64,000 nt of DNA from Aquila chrysaetos chrysaetos (lineage: Eukaryota; Chordata; Aves; Accipitriformes; Accipitridae): positions 53,722,224 through 53,786,223 of the forward strand of contig NC_044004.1 of NCBI RefSeq assembly GCF_900496995.4, in the 5' to 3' direction. Made by a program: the position numbers and the translations under genes. Positions within the stretch are counted from its first letter, which is position 1; each line of letters starts with the position of its first letter. Below are positions 12,302 through 24,500 of the stretch, piece by piece. The notes beneath the pieces are model-generated. The model was not told the origin of the DNA, ran no database searches, and saw only the letters and a program-made list of their open reading frames with translations.

Positions 12302-12757
12302 GCACTGTGGAAGATGAAACAAGGGATTCAACTACTAAAGGCTAGGTAGCAGCACATGACCTTGTCAGCATGTACTGAGGTGTCCTGACACAATCCCCAC
12401 TGAATTTCCAAATCTGGCAAATGACTGTTCGCTTCCTGGCAACTTGCTGACTTGATGGGAGATTGGGAGATTTTCCAGGACTCCTCACCTATACGACCAT
12501 AAGCAAATGAAGGAACAAGGTTTTTTACATACTATAGACAGCTTCTAGCACAGGAGGAGGGGAAGAATGATGTACAGTTGGCAACTCAAGCTTCAACAAT
12601 AGCACTTCTTATTTTCTGGTGAGAATACTAGCTTGGCGGATCAGGCATACTAGACTGACATTCTTCACTTGGTGTGTCTGGTCTTATGTCATCATCTGGC
12701 TGATTTGAAATCGAGGAGGGTTTTTCTCTGTAATTTGCTGGGCCAAACTCCTTGCCT

Positions 12758-13175
12758 CAGCGGTTGTCAAACTGTAAGGACACCAGTGACTTTGTAAACT
12801 ACACACCATAACAGTACAAAAGGAAGCTGCTAAGTCGCCATGTGGCCAGATTTTCATATAGTGTATTTATCTGAAGGCCTTGGCTTTGAGAAACATTGTT
12901 AAGCATATTAGCAGCCCCAGATTTTCCATTTACCAGATATAGCTGATGTTCTTATCAAAGATCTGTTTTGTATATATCACAAATACTGTTTCGTCTATGT
13001 CAGAATTTTTCAATATTTTTAACATTGTTGAGCCCCTAGTTTTTTCCAGTCACACTGAGGATCTTTTCAGAAATTATGCATGTTTCAGATCAGTGCGTAT
13101 GAAATTGCTTTTTGTGTTGTCCCTTTGTGGTCCTCTAGAAGTAATTCTCCACCCTTCTGGGTTGAAAACTACTTA
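12758..13175. mobile_element. Possible old DNA-transposon (hAT-like) relic
   Basis: The left end reads CAGCGGTTGTCAAACT and the right end (13,160-13,175) reads GGTTGAAAACTACTT, which is roughly its inverted complement (about 10 of 15 positions). The CAGNGGTTNTCAA pattern is typical of hAT terminal repeats. The segment just inside the right end (GGTCCTCTAGAAG, CCACCCTTCTGGGTTG) also looks like non-autonomous element sequence. No 8-bp target duplication is visible and there is no transposase, so this is only suggestive. Confidence 0.25.
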
Positions 13176-13378
13176 TCTGCATGTATTGCTGCACTGGGTT
13201 GGGTGTGCTCTTTTTACCAGGAATAAACAATCTCAGGGAATGAATAAGCTGTCACAAGCAGCTTTGGGAATAAAGAGCAAAGTCAGGGAAAGTGCAGAGC
13301 TATGAAGGTTCTTTTTGTCAATGCTCATATTCATGGTTCATAAAAATCGAATTCAGAAGGTTAATTTACGCTCTCCAA

Positions 13379-13399
13379 CCCCCCCCCCCCCCCCCCCCC
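13379..13399. repeat. Poly-C tract (21)
   Basis: Uninterrupted run of 21 C followed by five A. Long C/G homopolymers are rare in vertebrate DNA. This one could form an i-motif on this strand and a G-quadruplex on the other. Confidence 0.95.
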
Positions 13400-13631
13400 A
13401 AAAATCCATTCAGACACTGTACATTTGTCACATGTGAGCCAGATGCTGACAATCCTGGTATTATCCTGTCTCACAGTCCAAGAAAAATCAGCTTTTATCT
13501 TATGAAAAATTATTTCATATACCTAAAATATTGCAGTATTTTGGTGGGAGGGGGTGTTTGTAATGCCTTGCTATATTACAGAGTTAGTACAGCAATCTGT
13601 CCCTTGATGGTTTCATGTTCATTTTTGACAG

Positions 13632-13674
13632 ATACAAAGAAAATAAGAGCAATGCATCTGATGCTGAGGTTTTG
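13632..13674 (+). other. Short splice-flanked open segment, possible micro-exon
   Basis: A good acceptor (TTCATGTTCATTTTTGACAG ending at 13,631) and a TTTTG|GTAAGA donor bound 43 bases. One frame reads YKENKSNASDAEVL and ends exactly in phase 0, which matches the phase-0 start of the candidate at 14,705. No family is recognised. Confidence 0.2.
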
Positions 13675-13856
13675 GTAAGACAAACTTCTGACTGATAGTG
13701 AATTAAAGTAAGATTCCTGCCATATAGTTCTTATTTGTTAGCATGTTTCTGTGTGAAAGACCAGAGCTCTTTTTGTCCGGGTCCTGTGCTAACACATGCA
13801 GAGAGTCCCTTACTCAATGAATTTATACCCTGAACAGAGAAGACAGATGGGTGGGA

Positions 13857-13925
13857 GGGGAAACGGAGGCACAGTAATGGAAGTGCTTGGGCCAAGCTAT
13901 GCAGCAGCCACGGCTAGAAGTGGCC
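13857..13925 (-). mobile_element. MIR-like SINE core relic
   Basis: The + strand reads GGAAACGGAGGCACAG, then AAGTGCTTGGGCCAAG and CAGCCACGGCTAGAAGTGG. This follows the reverse complement of the MIR core (the order 'aaactgaggcacag', 'acttgcccaag', 'cagctagtaagtgg'). MIR-type SINEs predate the bird-mammal split, so heavily diverged copies in a bird are plausible. The match is by eye only and covers about 70 bases. Confidence 0.45.
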
Positions 13926-14245
13926 ACAGCATCCAATTTGCCTGACTAGAAAATCAAAGCTGCTGGCCTTCCCTGAAGACATCACCTTTAACTTAAGCCA
14001 AGTATATATTTAGGTTGATTTCCTTATCTGGAGATTTTTATTTTATATAGCCAGGAAGTTCAGTGATGTGGCTGCAGAAGAGGATTAGAAAGCCTTTCTG
14101 ATGTTTCCTGCTTTCGTGGACAGTTCTGGTAGCAGGTGATGGTAGCTAGGATGAGGGAGAAAGCCAAAGGGCTCCAGGGGGACCAAACATTAACACAGTT
14201 CTTTTTTTCCAGAAAAGGACAAAATAAAATGTTGTCAGTGCTAGA

Positions 14246-14260
14246 TTTTTTTTTTTTTTT
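14246..14260. repeat. Poly-T tract (15)
   Basis: Homopolymer followed by AAATC; no adjacent recognisable retroposon. Confidence 0.9.
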
Positions 14261-14704
14261 AAATCTATTCTACTAAATTTTATGGCAAAATACAAACTGC
14301 ATGGTCTGACCTTTTATGTATTATTCATCAATGTTTTCTTACCCATTGCTCCCTAAGAAGAGCCAGGTAAGTCAAACAAAGCACTTTGGCACACTGAAAT
14401 TATTGATGTTCACTACAAGCAGAGAATAAAATGGGTACATTTCACAAACAGTGTTGGCCTACAAAATGGGAAGAAAGGAAAATACGGGTAGCTGATCCAG
14501 GCAGGTGATTCACACCCTGTTCTTGCTCCCAAATCTGTCAAAAAATCTGCCATATAAGATTCCACAGATGGGCACGTAGGAACAGCTTTTGGCTCTGTCA
14601 TTAGTCCACTTGTATGGTGCCAGGTTTGATGTCTCTGGGAGAACTGTGAGGGTTTGAGGGTCATCAGGACATCTATACATGTGTGGAGGACATTTCTTCC
14701 CCAG

Positions 14705-14811
14705 TTTTGCATGCAACCAGACAAAGCTCTGAAGCCTGAAAGCCATGAAGAGTCCCGTCTACAGAAAGATGAGTATTCTGCACCAAACAGAGAGTTTTCT
14801 CACCACAAAAG
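14705..14811 (+). other. Splice-flanked open segment, possible coding exon
   Basis: The acceptor ACATTTCTTCCCCAG ends at 14,704 and the donor AAAAG|GTAGGT has GT at 14,812. The 107 bases are open only in the frame starting in phase 0. It encodes a polar, Glu/Lys/Ser-rich peptide with PDKALKPESHEESRLQKDEY, like a disordered linker. The segment ends after two codon bases. The candidate at 13,632-13,674 ends in phase 0, so the two could be spliced in frame. I recognise no protein. A 78-codon antisense frame covers the same region, so coding is not proven. Confidence 0.27.
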
Positions 14812-17800
14812 GTAGGTCTTCGTATAGGCTGGAAAGACCTCTGGCCAGTCAGCCCTGTACAGTTATAAAACCTGTCTGCAACATGTCCAGGTGCTCCCTA
14901 TCGAAGTTTCAGGCAATGTCCTGTAATAGTCCCTGGAGCAGAGGAACTGAAGGGAAGGAGTTTCAGAGGTGGGTGGTAGCCCAAACTAAGCGAGAACTGT
15001 TTTGTTTGACATTTTGCCCAAGGTTCATAATTGAAAGAAAAAGCTTTGACCTGTAAGAAACCCTGGGTGTGGTGGAAAGTGCTTCCTGGGCTGGGGGAAA
15101 CAGGCGAGCCGCCCTGTCAGCTGCCTCGGGCATGGGTGAACAAATATGCAGTCTTTGGCTTCTGGCTGAAAAGTGGTTATGATGGGAAATATTTTGGATG
15201 GATTCATACTTAATGATTTTCAGGATTACTCAGGTGCTTTTGTTTTAAGGCTTCAGAAAAAAATTGTTTTTAAGGCCTGCAGGAATAATCTTATGCAATA
15301 AAACTTGCTGATGCTTTGGGACAAGCAAAATTTTACTCAGAAGATTTAAATTTTCTAAATCCTATAAGCACAATCTAGCATGGCAGGGTCCATTGATGAG
15401 GTAACAAGTCATTTGCTGAAATGTGCAAATCCTAACAAATGAAGATAGTACAACTTGAAAGGCTCCAGAAGTGAAGCATCTTAATATGCTGGCAATATGC
15501 TGCCTAGAGTATACAGCACAAGGCAGTGCGCGTTTGAGAGCAAATGTAGGTACATGCACATGTGTGTGTATTTCCTACTGGACAAAAGTTCAGGCTTTAC
15601 ATTGATGAGCATGAAAATCCCCATCAGATAGGAAGGCAGCAGATGACACTGGTCCTAATACTATGGCTGTAATCATTGCCTCTGTCTTTTGTGCTGCAGT
15701 CCTTTTTTCCTTCCATCAGAAAAGCTCAAGTCATTTCCTTAGGCCCGGATGTGTGAGTTTTATGCACCCCCCTGATTTCTTGAGGGAAATATATGTAGGT
15801 TTTTTTCTTTAAGTAATTCATATTGAAATACACACCCAAATACCGCCTCAAAGGAGTGAGAGCTGTCCAAAATAGTCTAAAACTTAATCCAGCATGAGGG
15901 ACTCTCCCCTAAATAGGAGCATTTTGGAAGGACTGTAGTATTCCTGGGCTCTGTTTTTGCATGGTACTCCTGACAAAACAGGCGAGATTTTGTGATACTC
16001 AAGCTCGGAAAATCCAACATCACACCTCTCACAGAGAAGAACACCTTGTGCATATGGAGGAAGAAGTCTATGCAAGAAGATTTTGTACGGCCTTCCAGTA
16101 TGGAGGAATTTTAGTCTGTACATGCTGTACAATCTCCTCATTATTTCACAGTGTAATGTTGCTTTCTTTTCACAGCCCAGCCATTTTGCTTTCAGCTGCT
16201 TGAATTCAGCATTTTCCTTTGTCCCCACAGCCATTCCCATGTTCACGTTCTGGCTGGTACGTTGCTTCTTAATGTATGTGCCCAGAGGACAGATGACACC
16301 CTCTTCTTGATTCCCAAAGAAGCATATAATTTAAGAGTTTAAAATCCATCTAATCTAGACTTTTCCAAAATGCCCATGTTTATAATGATTGAGCAGCACC
16401 CCCAGAAAACTTCTGCCACTATATAACTACTAAGTTACCTGGAGAAGCTATTTTATGAGTGTTTCATCACCATTTTGGTTGTAGGTGGATTTCTGTAACA
16501 GCTGTTCTGCTCCAGAACTGCTCTGTGTGTGGGCTTCACCCACAGAGGTAAATGGGAAGTAGATGATGATTTACCTGACCAAATGGCTGCTCCCTGTTTT
16601 CCTGTCTGTCCTGCTTCCCACCTGTGCCCATCAGAATCATCTGGGATTCTCTTTATTAGGATTTCTTGTCTCCCCATCCACAACGTCTGCTCGTGCTCCT
16701 TGTCCCATCTATGCTACTTGGAAGAACATGAGGACTTTTTATATTCTGAAGTATCTCTTGCAAAGAGGGATGGAAGTAAGCTCTGGATGCATCTATATGT
16801 TACTTTTCACCAGGGAGATGAGTGATACATTTTTTAAGAGCACATGACTTGTTTATGTCCTCCTCTGACATGCACACTTTCCATATAGAATGACCCTGGC
16901 TCAGAAAGTGCATTTATTTAAAATAACATAATTTATTAGCTGAGCTATGGCTGACAACAGTCTGTTCCCTGCTTTGGCCAGATTTTAAAACTTCATTGAA
17001 CTCCACTGCATGTACCCATCTCATGCTGCTGTTGTCTCACTTTGGAGACTATGGGAAATGCTTCAGGATAGCCTATATGGACACTATAATAGCACAGAAA
17101 AAACATCATTACAATTTGTAAAAAAGATTGTTATAATCCAGGAGACAATAGTAACATCTTATAAATGGTAAGCACCTGGTCCAAAGAATAAATCTAAACT
17201 ATTACATTATCACTACTGGGAACTGTGAAATAAGAGTCCACTTTAGTAGACCTCAGCAGTACTTTTTTTCTGGTAAATGTTGCAGTGTTGATAAATGGAG
17301 TGTATATTTGTGGAATGGCTTTGTCTTTGAAGGGATCAGTATAACTCTGATGAGGCTCATGTCTGCAAAAAGAGAATTTCATTAGGGAATCTGAAGGCAG
17401 TAGTATCCATTATTATGAAAGGTGAAGTTTCATGGTTAGGTGCCTTTATATATGTGCTAATTGGCAATACGCGACAGTCTTTTGCTTAGCTAACTGATAT
17501 TAAGGGTAACCTCAGTGTTTTCTCATGATTTAACAAGGAATTAGAATCCTAAACAGTGGTAAAATACATTCAAAGGTACTTGACCTTGACCAAATCACAG
17601 CTTTTAGTTTAATTTTATTTTTTGTTCCCTGAGGAGATTTGATACACCACAGAAACTGGCTATGAGTTTTGCACCTGCTATAACTTACTGTTTGGTACTA
17701 TTTGGAATTTGTCTTGTATCTTTTGTGAGACGCTCAAGTGTATTTATGCCAGTCTACCCAGCACAGTTGTTCCCTTCACTGCTCCAGTATAAAATGTCTG

Positions 17801-18100
17801 TTGCTTTTAAATTCAGTGATTTCAGACTACATTTTCTTGAAAAGAAAAAGAGAAGTCAACAGTGTCTTGTATTAACTTATTTATACTCCAGTTATAGTTG
17901 GAGAAGCTGCCTGTGGACTAAGTGTCCCCAGCTTTCCCCAGCCAGGGCTTGTTCCTGGGACCTTGAGAGAGTCTCAACTTTTGTTGGTTGCATTTATAGC
18001 ATGTAGTTTTCATGTGCAAAATAATAAACTGGGGAATGAGCTCCAGTCTTGCAGTAATCTTGAGAGTTTCCCACCTATTACCAATCTGACTCCTCTCTGT
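14812..18100. other. Non-coding stretch
   Basis: No recognised gene or repeat. Overlapping antisense and sense frames of 80-120 codons at about 15.9-16.3 kb and 16.5-16.8 kb have no splice context or familiar motif and look like chance. Confidence 0.45.
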
Positions 18101-18109
18101 CTTGACCTA

Positions 18110-18500
18110 GGCATGCTAATGAGCCTTAATTGCCCAGAGAGGCCTCACCTGGGACCTCCACCCACACCCAGGTGACGGGGCTCCATTTAAGGTCAGGTCT
18201 GAAGACCTCCTCCTTCTCTCTGGGCATACTGTTCTCCGTCCCTTGTTTCCAGTCTTGTCTTCTGCTGCTCCTGCTTGGCCCCCCAGATCTGGCTCACCCC
18301 TTGCCATGTCCAGGGCCATTGAAGGACCTGGCTCTACCTGTCGTGTTCAGGTGCTGTGGGGAGATGGGCTTCTTGTGGGTGAGGGCATGGCTTGTGCTGG
18401 GGTTGTCCTCAGCTCCCTCCTGCCCTGAACAGCCCTTCTTGTTGTTCCCTGGCACTATAGCCTTGCAGCTCAGCATCCTTCATCATGGTGGGACAAGGAT
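18110..18500. other. GC-rich block with inverted E-box pair
   Basis: A block clearly richer in G+C than its surroundings, but with few CpGs. It contains a perfect 8-bp inverted repeat, CACCTGGG at 18,146-18,153 and CCCAGGTG at 18,167-18,174, each carrying a CACCTG E-box-type core (bound by ZEB/SNAI or bHLH factors). Shortly after comes GGGGCTCCATTTAAGG, which resembles a weak TATA region. It may be an enhancer, part of an unrecognised LTR, or an unclassified interspersed repeat. Frames of 60-125 codons on both strands reflect the low stop content. Confidence 0.35.
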
Positions 18501-21500
18501 GAGATAGACCATAATTGAAGAGTAACTACAAACAATTTGTGCTCTAGAGAGGCTGATTTCCCACCCAGTGAGCACGTGTGTGGATGTGGCCCAGCGTACT
18601 GACACTTCACCTGGGCTTTCCATAGGTAATGCGGTTACACTTATGAGTTTGTATAAAAGTTGTGTTTGTTTTATGTGTCATGTATGGTGTGCAAAAATTG
18701 TAAAAAGTAATTCTGAAGCGTGGTTCCCTTTGCTTCTGTTTGCTGCCTCAGTATTTGTTAATTTGGAGTGAAAGAAGAGGGAGGAAAGGGCTAGCTGGGG
18801 AGCTTACCACCTCCAGCCTTGGTCACAGAGTGGGGGAGCGGCTAGGCTTTTGACTGTGCTGAGATCAGCCGAGTGGGTAAATGCTGATTAGCGTGGCTTC
18901 TTGTCACAAACACGATGGCATAATGAGTTAGCACAAACTAGCCAGGCTTCAAAATTTTTGAAGAGGTGAATTGGGAAGTCAGGTTATGAATCTAGAATGG
19001 GATTTGACTGCCTGTTCCTGTCTTTTTTTTTTGTTCAAACTGAACTTTGATCCTTGTTTCAAAATGTCCCAAAGACAGTGTTTTGCATTATGGATGTAGA
19101 GCCTTTGCATGTTGCTTCCCCTCAGTAAAAATGAAGTTAACTGCACCAGAGCATCCTCCTTGTGCAATCTTCTGTGCAACTCTTGCTTCTTTGCTTACTG
19201 CCTAATGCGTGTTCAAAATCCTAATGGCTGCAGATCTTTCTATATTCAGATGAGTATAGACTGTTAGATGTGTATTGTTGGCTCATTTCTTGCTTGTTGG
19301 TGGGTTTGGTTTTCTTTTCATTTCTTTGCCATAAAGTTGGTTTTGGTTTTTTTTACAGAGACTTTTTAATTTACATTTTCTTTCATCTGGAATCTCAAGG
19401 CCTTTGATTCATATTTGCTCTTTGCTTTTGGTGTATGGAAAAAGCTTAAGACATACTTGGCTCTAAGAATGGTACAAATTTAAACACCGGTAAGGAATAG
19501 AAATATTTGAAACTAACCCCATCCTGGTGTATTTAAGGATTTCAGTTACTAATAGCCATGGATTGCAAAAAACCCTCATTATCTGTATTTTGTTACCAGA
19601 TCTTAAAAGAATAGAATCGGTGATAGTTTACATGCTTGTTGGGTGACATTGGGTGTTAAGCAGGAGAGAAAGCTGAGGTTTGCTTCCAGAGGATTCTTGG
19701 GAAGTGACTTTGAAACATGGCTTAAAGGGTAATTGCTTTTCCATCATAAAATTTTTAAAGGAGAGTGATTTTCCAGGTGTTTGATAAACACTTGGTTAAA
19801 TAATATGTCTAAAGTCAAATGCTCAATGAAAACCTGTGTTCGGAAAATAACAATTGCAAAGAGAGAGGAAAAAAAACCAGCTACTCTGATGGTGTAGCAC
19901 CTCACCCAGAAAGAATGTAAGGGGCTGTAATCAAAGAGTTATAGGGGTCCAGCATTTACCCATTGCTGACTGCATCCAGAGGGGAGCTGAGATGCAACAG
20001 CAACCACTTTAAATTTTATGGCTAAGATAATAATGGATTTTTTCTTTCTTTCTTTAACAGTGTTCACAAAAATAATTTCAAATTCTAAAATGCTTGTAGC
20101 TTTCCCCAGTCTGGAGAGAAAAAAGCCAAAGCCAAATGTGTTTTGGATAAATAAGGCCATATTTTTAAATGCTTTCTCTGTAATGTGCCACTATGTTTAA
20201 GCAGCACCTCAAAGGAGCAGTAGTCTTCCTATGTCATGACAGTTATAATTATGGGAGGAGGAATGCTTGTGCTTTAATAATAGGAGAGTTCTTCAACTTC
20301 CACTCCAATAACTGTTTTGGTTGTGAGGTTTTGTTCTTTCCAATAATGGTATGGGTTTTCTCTCCCTTGTTCAAAAACTAAAATGAATCCATACTGTGTA
20401 TGTGCTATCTCTGGATTTACAACCACATGTATCTGCATTCTCTAAAAATTTGAAGGGTTAACACTGAACAAATAGACATAAAACTTCTTCCCAGAAAGAT
20501 CTGTGAAAAAAGGCATGGGGTTTTTGTATAGAAGAAAGCTGGATCCTGTGGTTGCAGGGTAGAAGGAAGATTTTTGTTTTTTTTTTTTTTCTCTAGCACA
20601 CCTTCTTAAATCTTATTCTTCTCCCACAAGTATATCTGTTTTCAGCAATAAAATGAAAGTCTGTGGGAGGCAGTGAAGGACACAACGAAGTCAACAGGGC
20701 AATCTTTTCTTGTTTCAGTATTTGCATCCTTTGAGCTTTACCTCTTGTGATCAGTGCTTTCTGCGCTCAGTATAAACGTGTCCCCTGAGGCATACTCGTG
20801 CCAGCCCTTTGCACCGCTTCCCTTCCCCTTGAATCCCCCAAAGAGGGTTTCAGTGGGGCTCAGACACTGCCCTCAACTTCCCATCCGTTACCTAAACCGT
20901 ACTAGGGCCATTCCAGCACAAGAGCCTATGGGCCAAAAAGGGCTGAGCAGGAAGGGATCTGTAGGCTGCGTTTCTGTATTGTAAAACACTTTCCAGAACT
21001 GGCAGGAGCTGATGTTCTACAGTATAATTGCTTTTTCACCTTGGGAACTGGAAGTAAAATATAGAGATCTCATATATTTTAATCTTTGTGATGGATGGTG
21101 ATAAAAGGGACTGTGCCTCGTGTGCTGCTGCTTTTTATTATTATTACAATAACAGTAATAGGAAAAGGTTTAAAGGGGATTTCTATAATTCTAATGCAAG
21201 AATGGTTGTATTTCACTAGCAGCAGTTCCTTCTCTGTATTATGCTCTTGTGAATGCAGGATACTGCATAAATGCTTACAGGTAGCCTGTGGGTGTTTATC
21301 AGTGTTGATAATGATGTCTTCATAAACTTTTCATCTGCCTAAACAAAATAAAATAAACATCAGATTTAGGCAATGCCACCATATTGGTAGCAGGGGAAGA
21401 GAGAAACATGTTTCCCTGATATGTCTTGTTTTACCCAAAACCCATGGGGAAGGTACTAGATCATCATTTACTGCACAAGAGTATGTGGTCATTAGGGCCT

Positions 21501-24500
21501 CGAGAAAGCTGTTCAAGGTGAAATAGGTCAGAATGAAGGAGAGGGGAAGATGAAGGCAAATAGACCTACCAGCATGCAAGGAAATAATTTGTTGCTGGAA
21601 AAATAGTTCCTAGAGTGACAGCTCCTCCCCTCTTGCTCTGCTCTGCTTCCAGGGCAGTATCGTGATATGTAATGATACAATTAGCTGTGTCCCTCATGCA
21701 TGGTTTTAGAGATGCCTGTGCCCTGCTGATCTGCTGAAAAACAGATTAGTGCGAGCATTTATTAATACGGACTGCCAACATTTATGTGCAGCAAGTGTAT
21801 GCCTATCTGCTAAGACATATTTTGGGCTCTGGGGGAGTTTTACTCTTGACATCTTGGCAGCATAAGGAGACCATTTTCAGTTTCATCATATTCTTATTAT
21901 GAAATAAGAGCCATCTATTATAGGTGGCTTTATAGCTAAGCACTACACTGGGAATTTAAGAAATCCCACTTTATTTTCCACCAGACAAATGTTCTGCTTT
22001 TTTTTGGCCTGGGTCTCAGAACATAGCAGGAAAATAACTGTAATCCAGTTTCTGTGTACTGTCTCCTTGCTTCTTACAGAGTTTGGATAATTTCACTGGT
22101 TCTTCTCCCAGTTCTTATCTACACCAACAACTATGACGCAGCTTGTTGTATCCAATTACTACTCTATGGTCCTGGATTTGAAGAAGTTTCTTTGCATGGC
22201 TTTTGGTAATTGCAAGCTATTTCAGTTTCCCCACTTACGTCTGTCAATAAAACCCCTTAAACCCAAGGAATGCCCTAACAATATGGCTGGGAAGCATGGT
22301 CCCATCTCCAGTAGCCTTTAAAAAGGACATAATGACATGGGGATCTCTGCATCTGAGCTGCAATATGTTCCAGGAGAGTGGTTGGGATAAAAGGCACTAG
22401 TGAGAAGCTCAGGATCTCTCTCATGAGAAGTCTTGGGGTGGGAGAGGGAAATTTTCCCTGGCTCCTCTTGAAATTTTTCTGTAGTTGCATATGGAGTAGC
22501 TGGATTGACTGGGGCAGGGAAGGAAAGACAGGCTCTCCAACCTCTGGTTGAGGGCTTCAGTGGGAGAGCAAAAGGTCCTTTCCCAAATGATTCTTTTTTT
22601 GTTTGTGTATCTTACTGTAATTGGATATTAGAAATTGCATGTAAGCGGTGATTATTTTTTTGCTTGCTTCTTTAATAGTATTTACCTCTGGGTTGTTTGG
22701 TTACCATTTTTTATGACTGAAAATCGTTTTTAAAGTTTTCTCTTTCCTCCTAATAACATTATGAAGATTAAAGTTCTTTTATTATTATATTTCTCTTTAT
22801 TTTAGAAAAGACGCTGTAATAGCAGGGTAGGGTTTGGCCCAAATGACTAGCTTTCCAAAGTTTCAATATACAGCTAGTCCCATAGCCAGGGTGTGTAGGG
22901 GGGAATATACAACGATGAATATTTTAAATCTGAGTAGTGTGAAGGCATGGCAAAGCTGAGGGTGGGGAAGGGGGATGTGGTGGGTGATTCCTGGATGCAT
23001 AAATTGTTTTAAATGCGTTCTTGCCAAGAAATTTCTATTTTTTAAAACAAACTGAAGACAAAAACTTTCTTATTTTCTGGATGTTGTACCCATTGGGTTT
23101 CACCTGATGCAGTGCTCTGTCATTAACTCATCAAAAGGCTGACTCCTTGGAGCCTCATCAGGAGAAAGCCAGGATACTAAACCACTGGAAATCATCTCTG
23201 CATTGCAAAAGAGAGCAGCAGTCCAATGGATTATGTGACATGGCAGATCTTGAAAGCATAGCACATCAAGGAAGGAAGGAGTGCCATAACTGCAAGGGTA
23301 TTTGGCTGTTATTTTTAGAGTTGTTTGACTGACAGATCACCATGCAACAGTGATGTGTATGGGGAGAGCTAGTGAAATAGTGCTGGAGATGGTTATAGTC
23401 TGATGTAACTCCAGTGTGATGACAATTCCCTGGCTCTTAGTGGTTTTATCCCTGACATGCAATGTTCTACATGTCAGCTTTCTTTTGTTTTCCATGCCTC
23501 GTTTCTCTTTGCTTTCCACACCATACAACAGTGAGCAAATGAAAAGGATCCTTTTATGAGTTACTGAATGCCTTTTGTATTTTTACATATTCCACTTTGG
23601 GTATTGGAGAAATGCACCGTATGGTTGGGCCTGTGGTTGGTGAAACGGGTACCAGCAAATAAAAGGACACCTAATTTAAAACAAAGTGAGATCCTGTTCC
23701 TTTCCACTGGGAGAATGAAACAGCCTCTCAGCATGGGACTTCTTTGTGGTGGGTGGGTCACTGATGTAGAAATCAGCTGTGTTCTTACTCCCATTTTCCA
23801 GATCAAGCCTGACGCACTTAGAAAAGGCAAAACATGTCCAAAGGAAGATCTCAATAAAGAAATGTACCTTTTTCCATGTAGGCTTTGCTGACTTCATCAG
23901 GCTTCCACCAGGGTCTCCTTTCCCTGTGGTAGTCGTATAGATTGCTGGGTAAAAGTAGAATAGCTTAAACAGTTTTGTTCCAAGAACTTTCAATGGCTGC
24001 TTCAAGATCAAGCCTCTATCCTTGTTTTGATGTCTTAAGGAATACCTAGATCTTTTGCTGTCATTGTGCAAAAGGTCGCATTTTATCCCCTGTGACAACA
24101 CAGCTGCATTCACGGAGAACTGCTGTTGTTATTGCATTAAATTGGTCAGTTTATGCTCTTCAGAAAGCCCATCCCTTTTCAAGGGTTTAAACCCAAGAGG
24201 AAATCCCACTAATTTCAAATAACATTACAGTATAGGAAGAATAAGAATGTTTCTATATATACACCCTATATAGAAATAACAAACAGTAAATATAAAAGTC
24301 ATACTTATTATGAGACCTAAATTAAGGAGTAGCAGAGGAAGAAAACACATAAAATATACTCCATAACAGTGAAATGAAGTTAATATTATAAAAGAAGGAT
24401 GACAGACTTGCTTTTTAATTAAAATAACACCTGTTGGATTAAGTTTCAAAGAAGGGATCATAGAAAATACTGAGCACAAAACAAGGCACACAGTAAGTGT

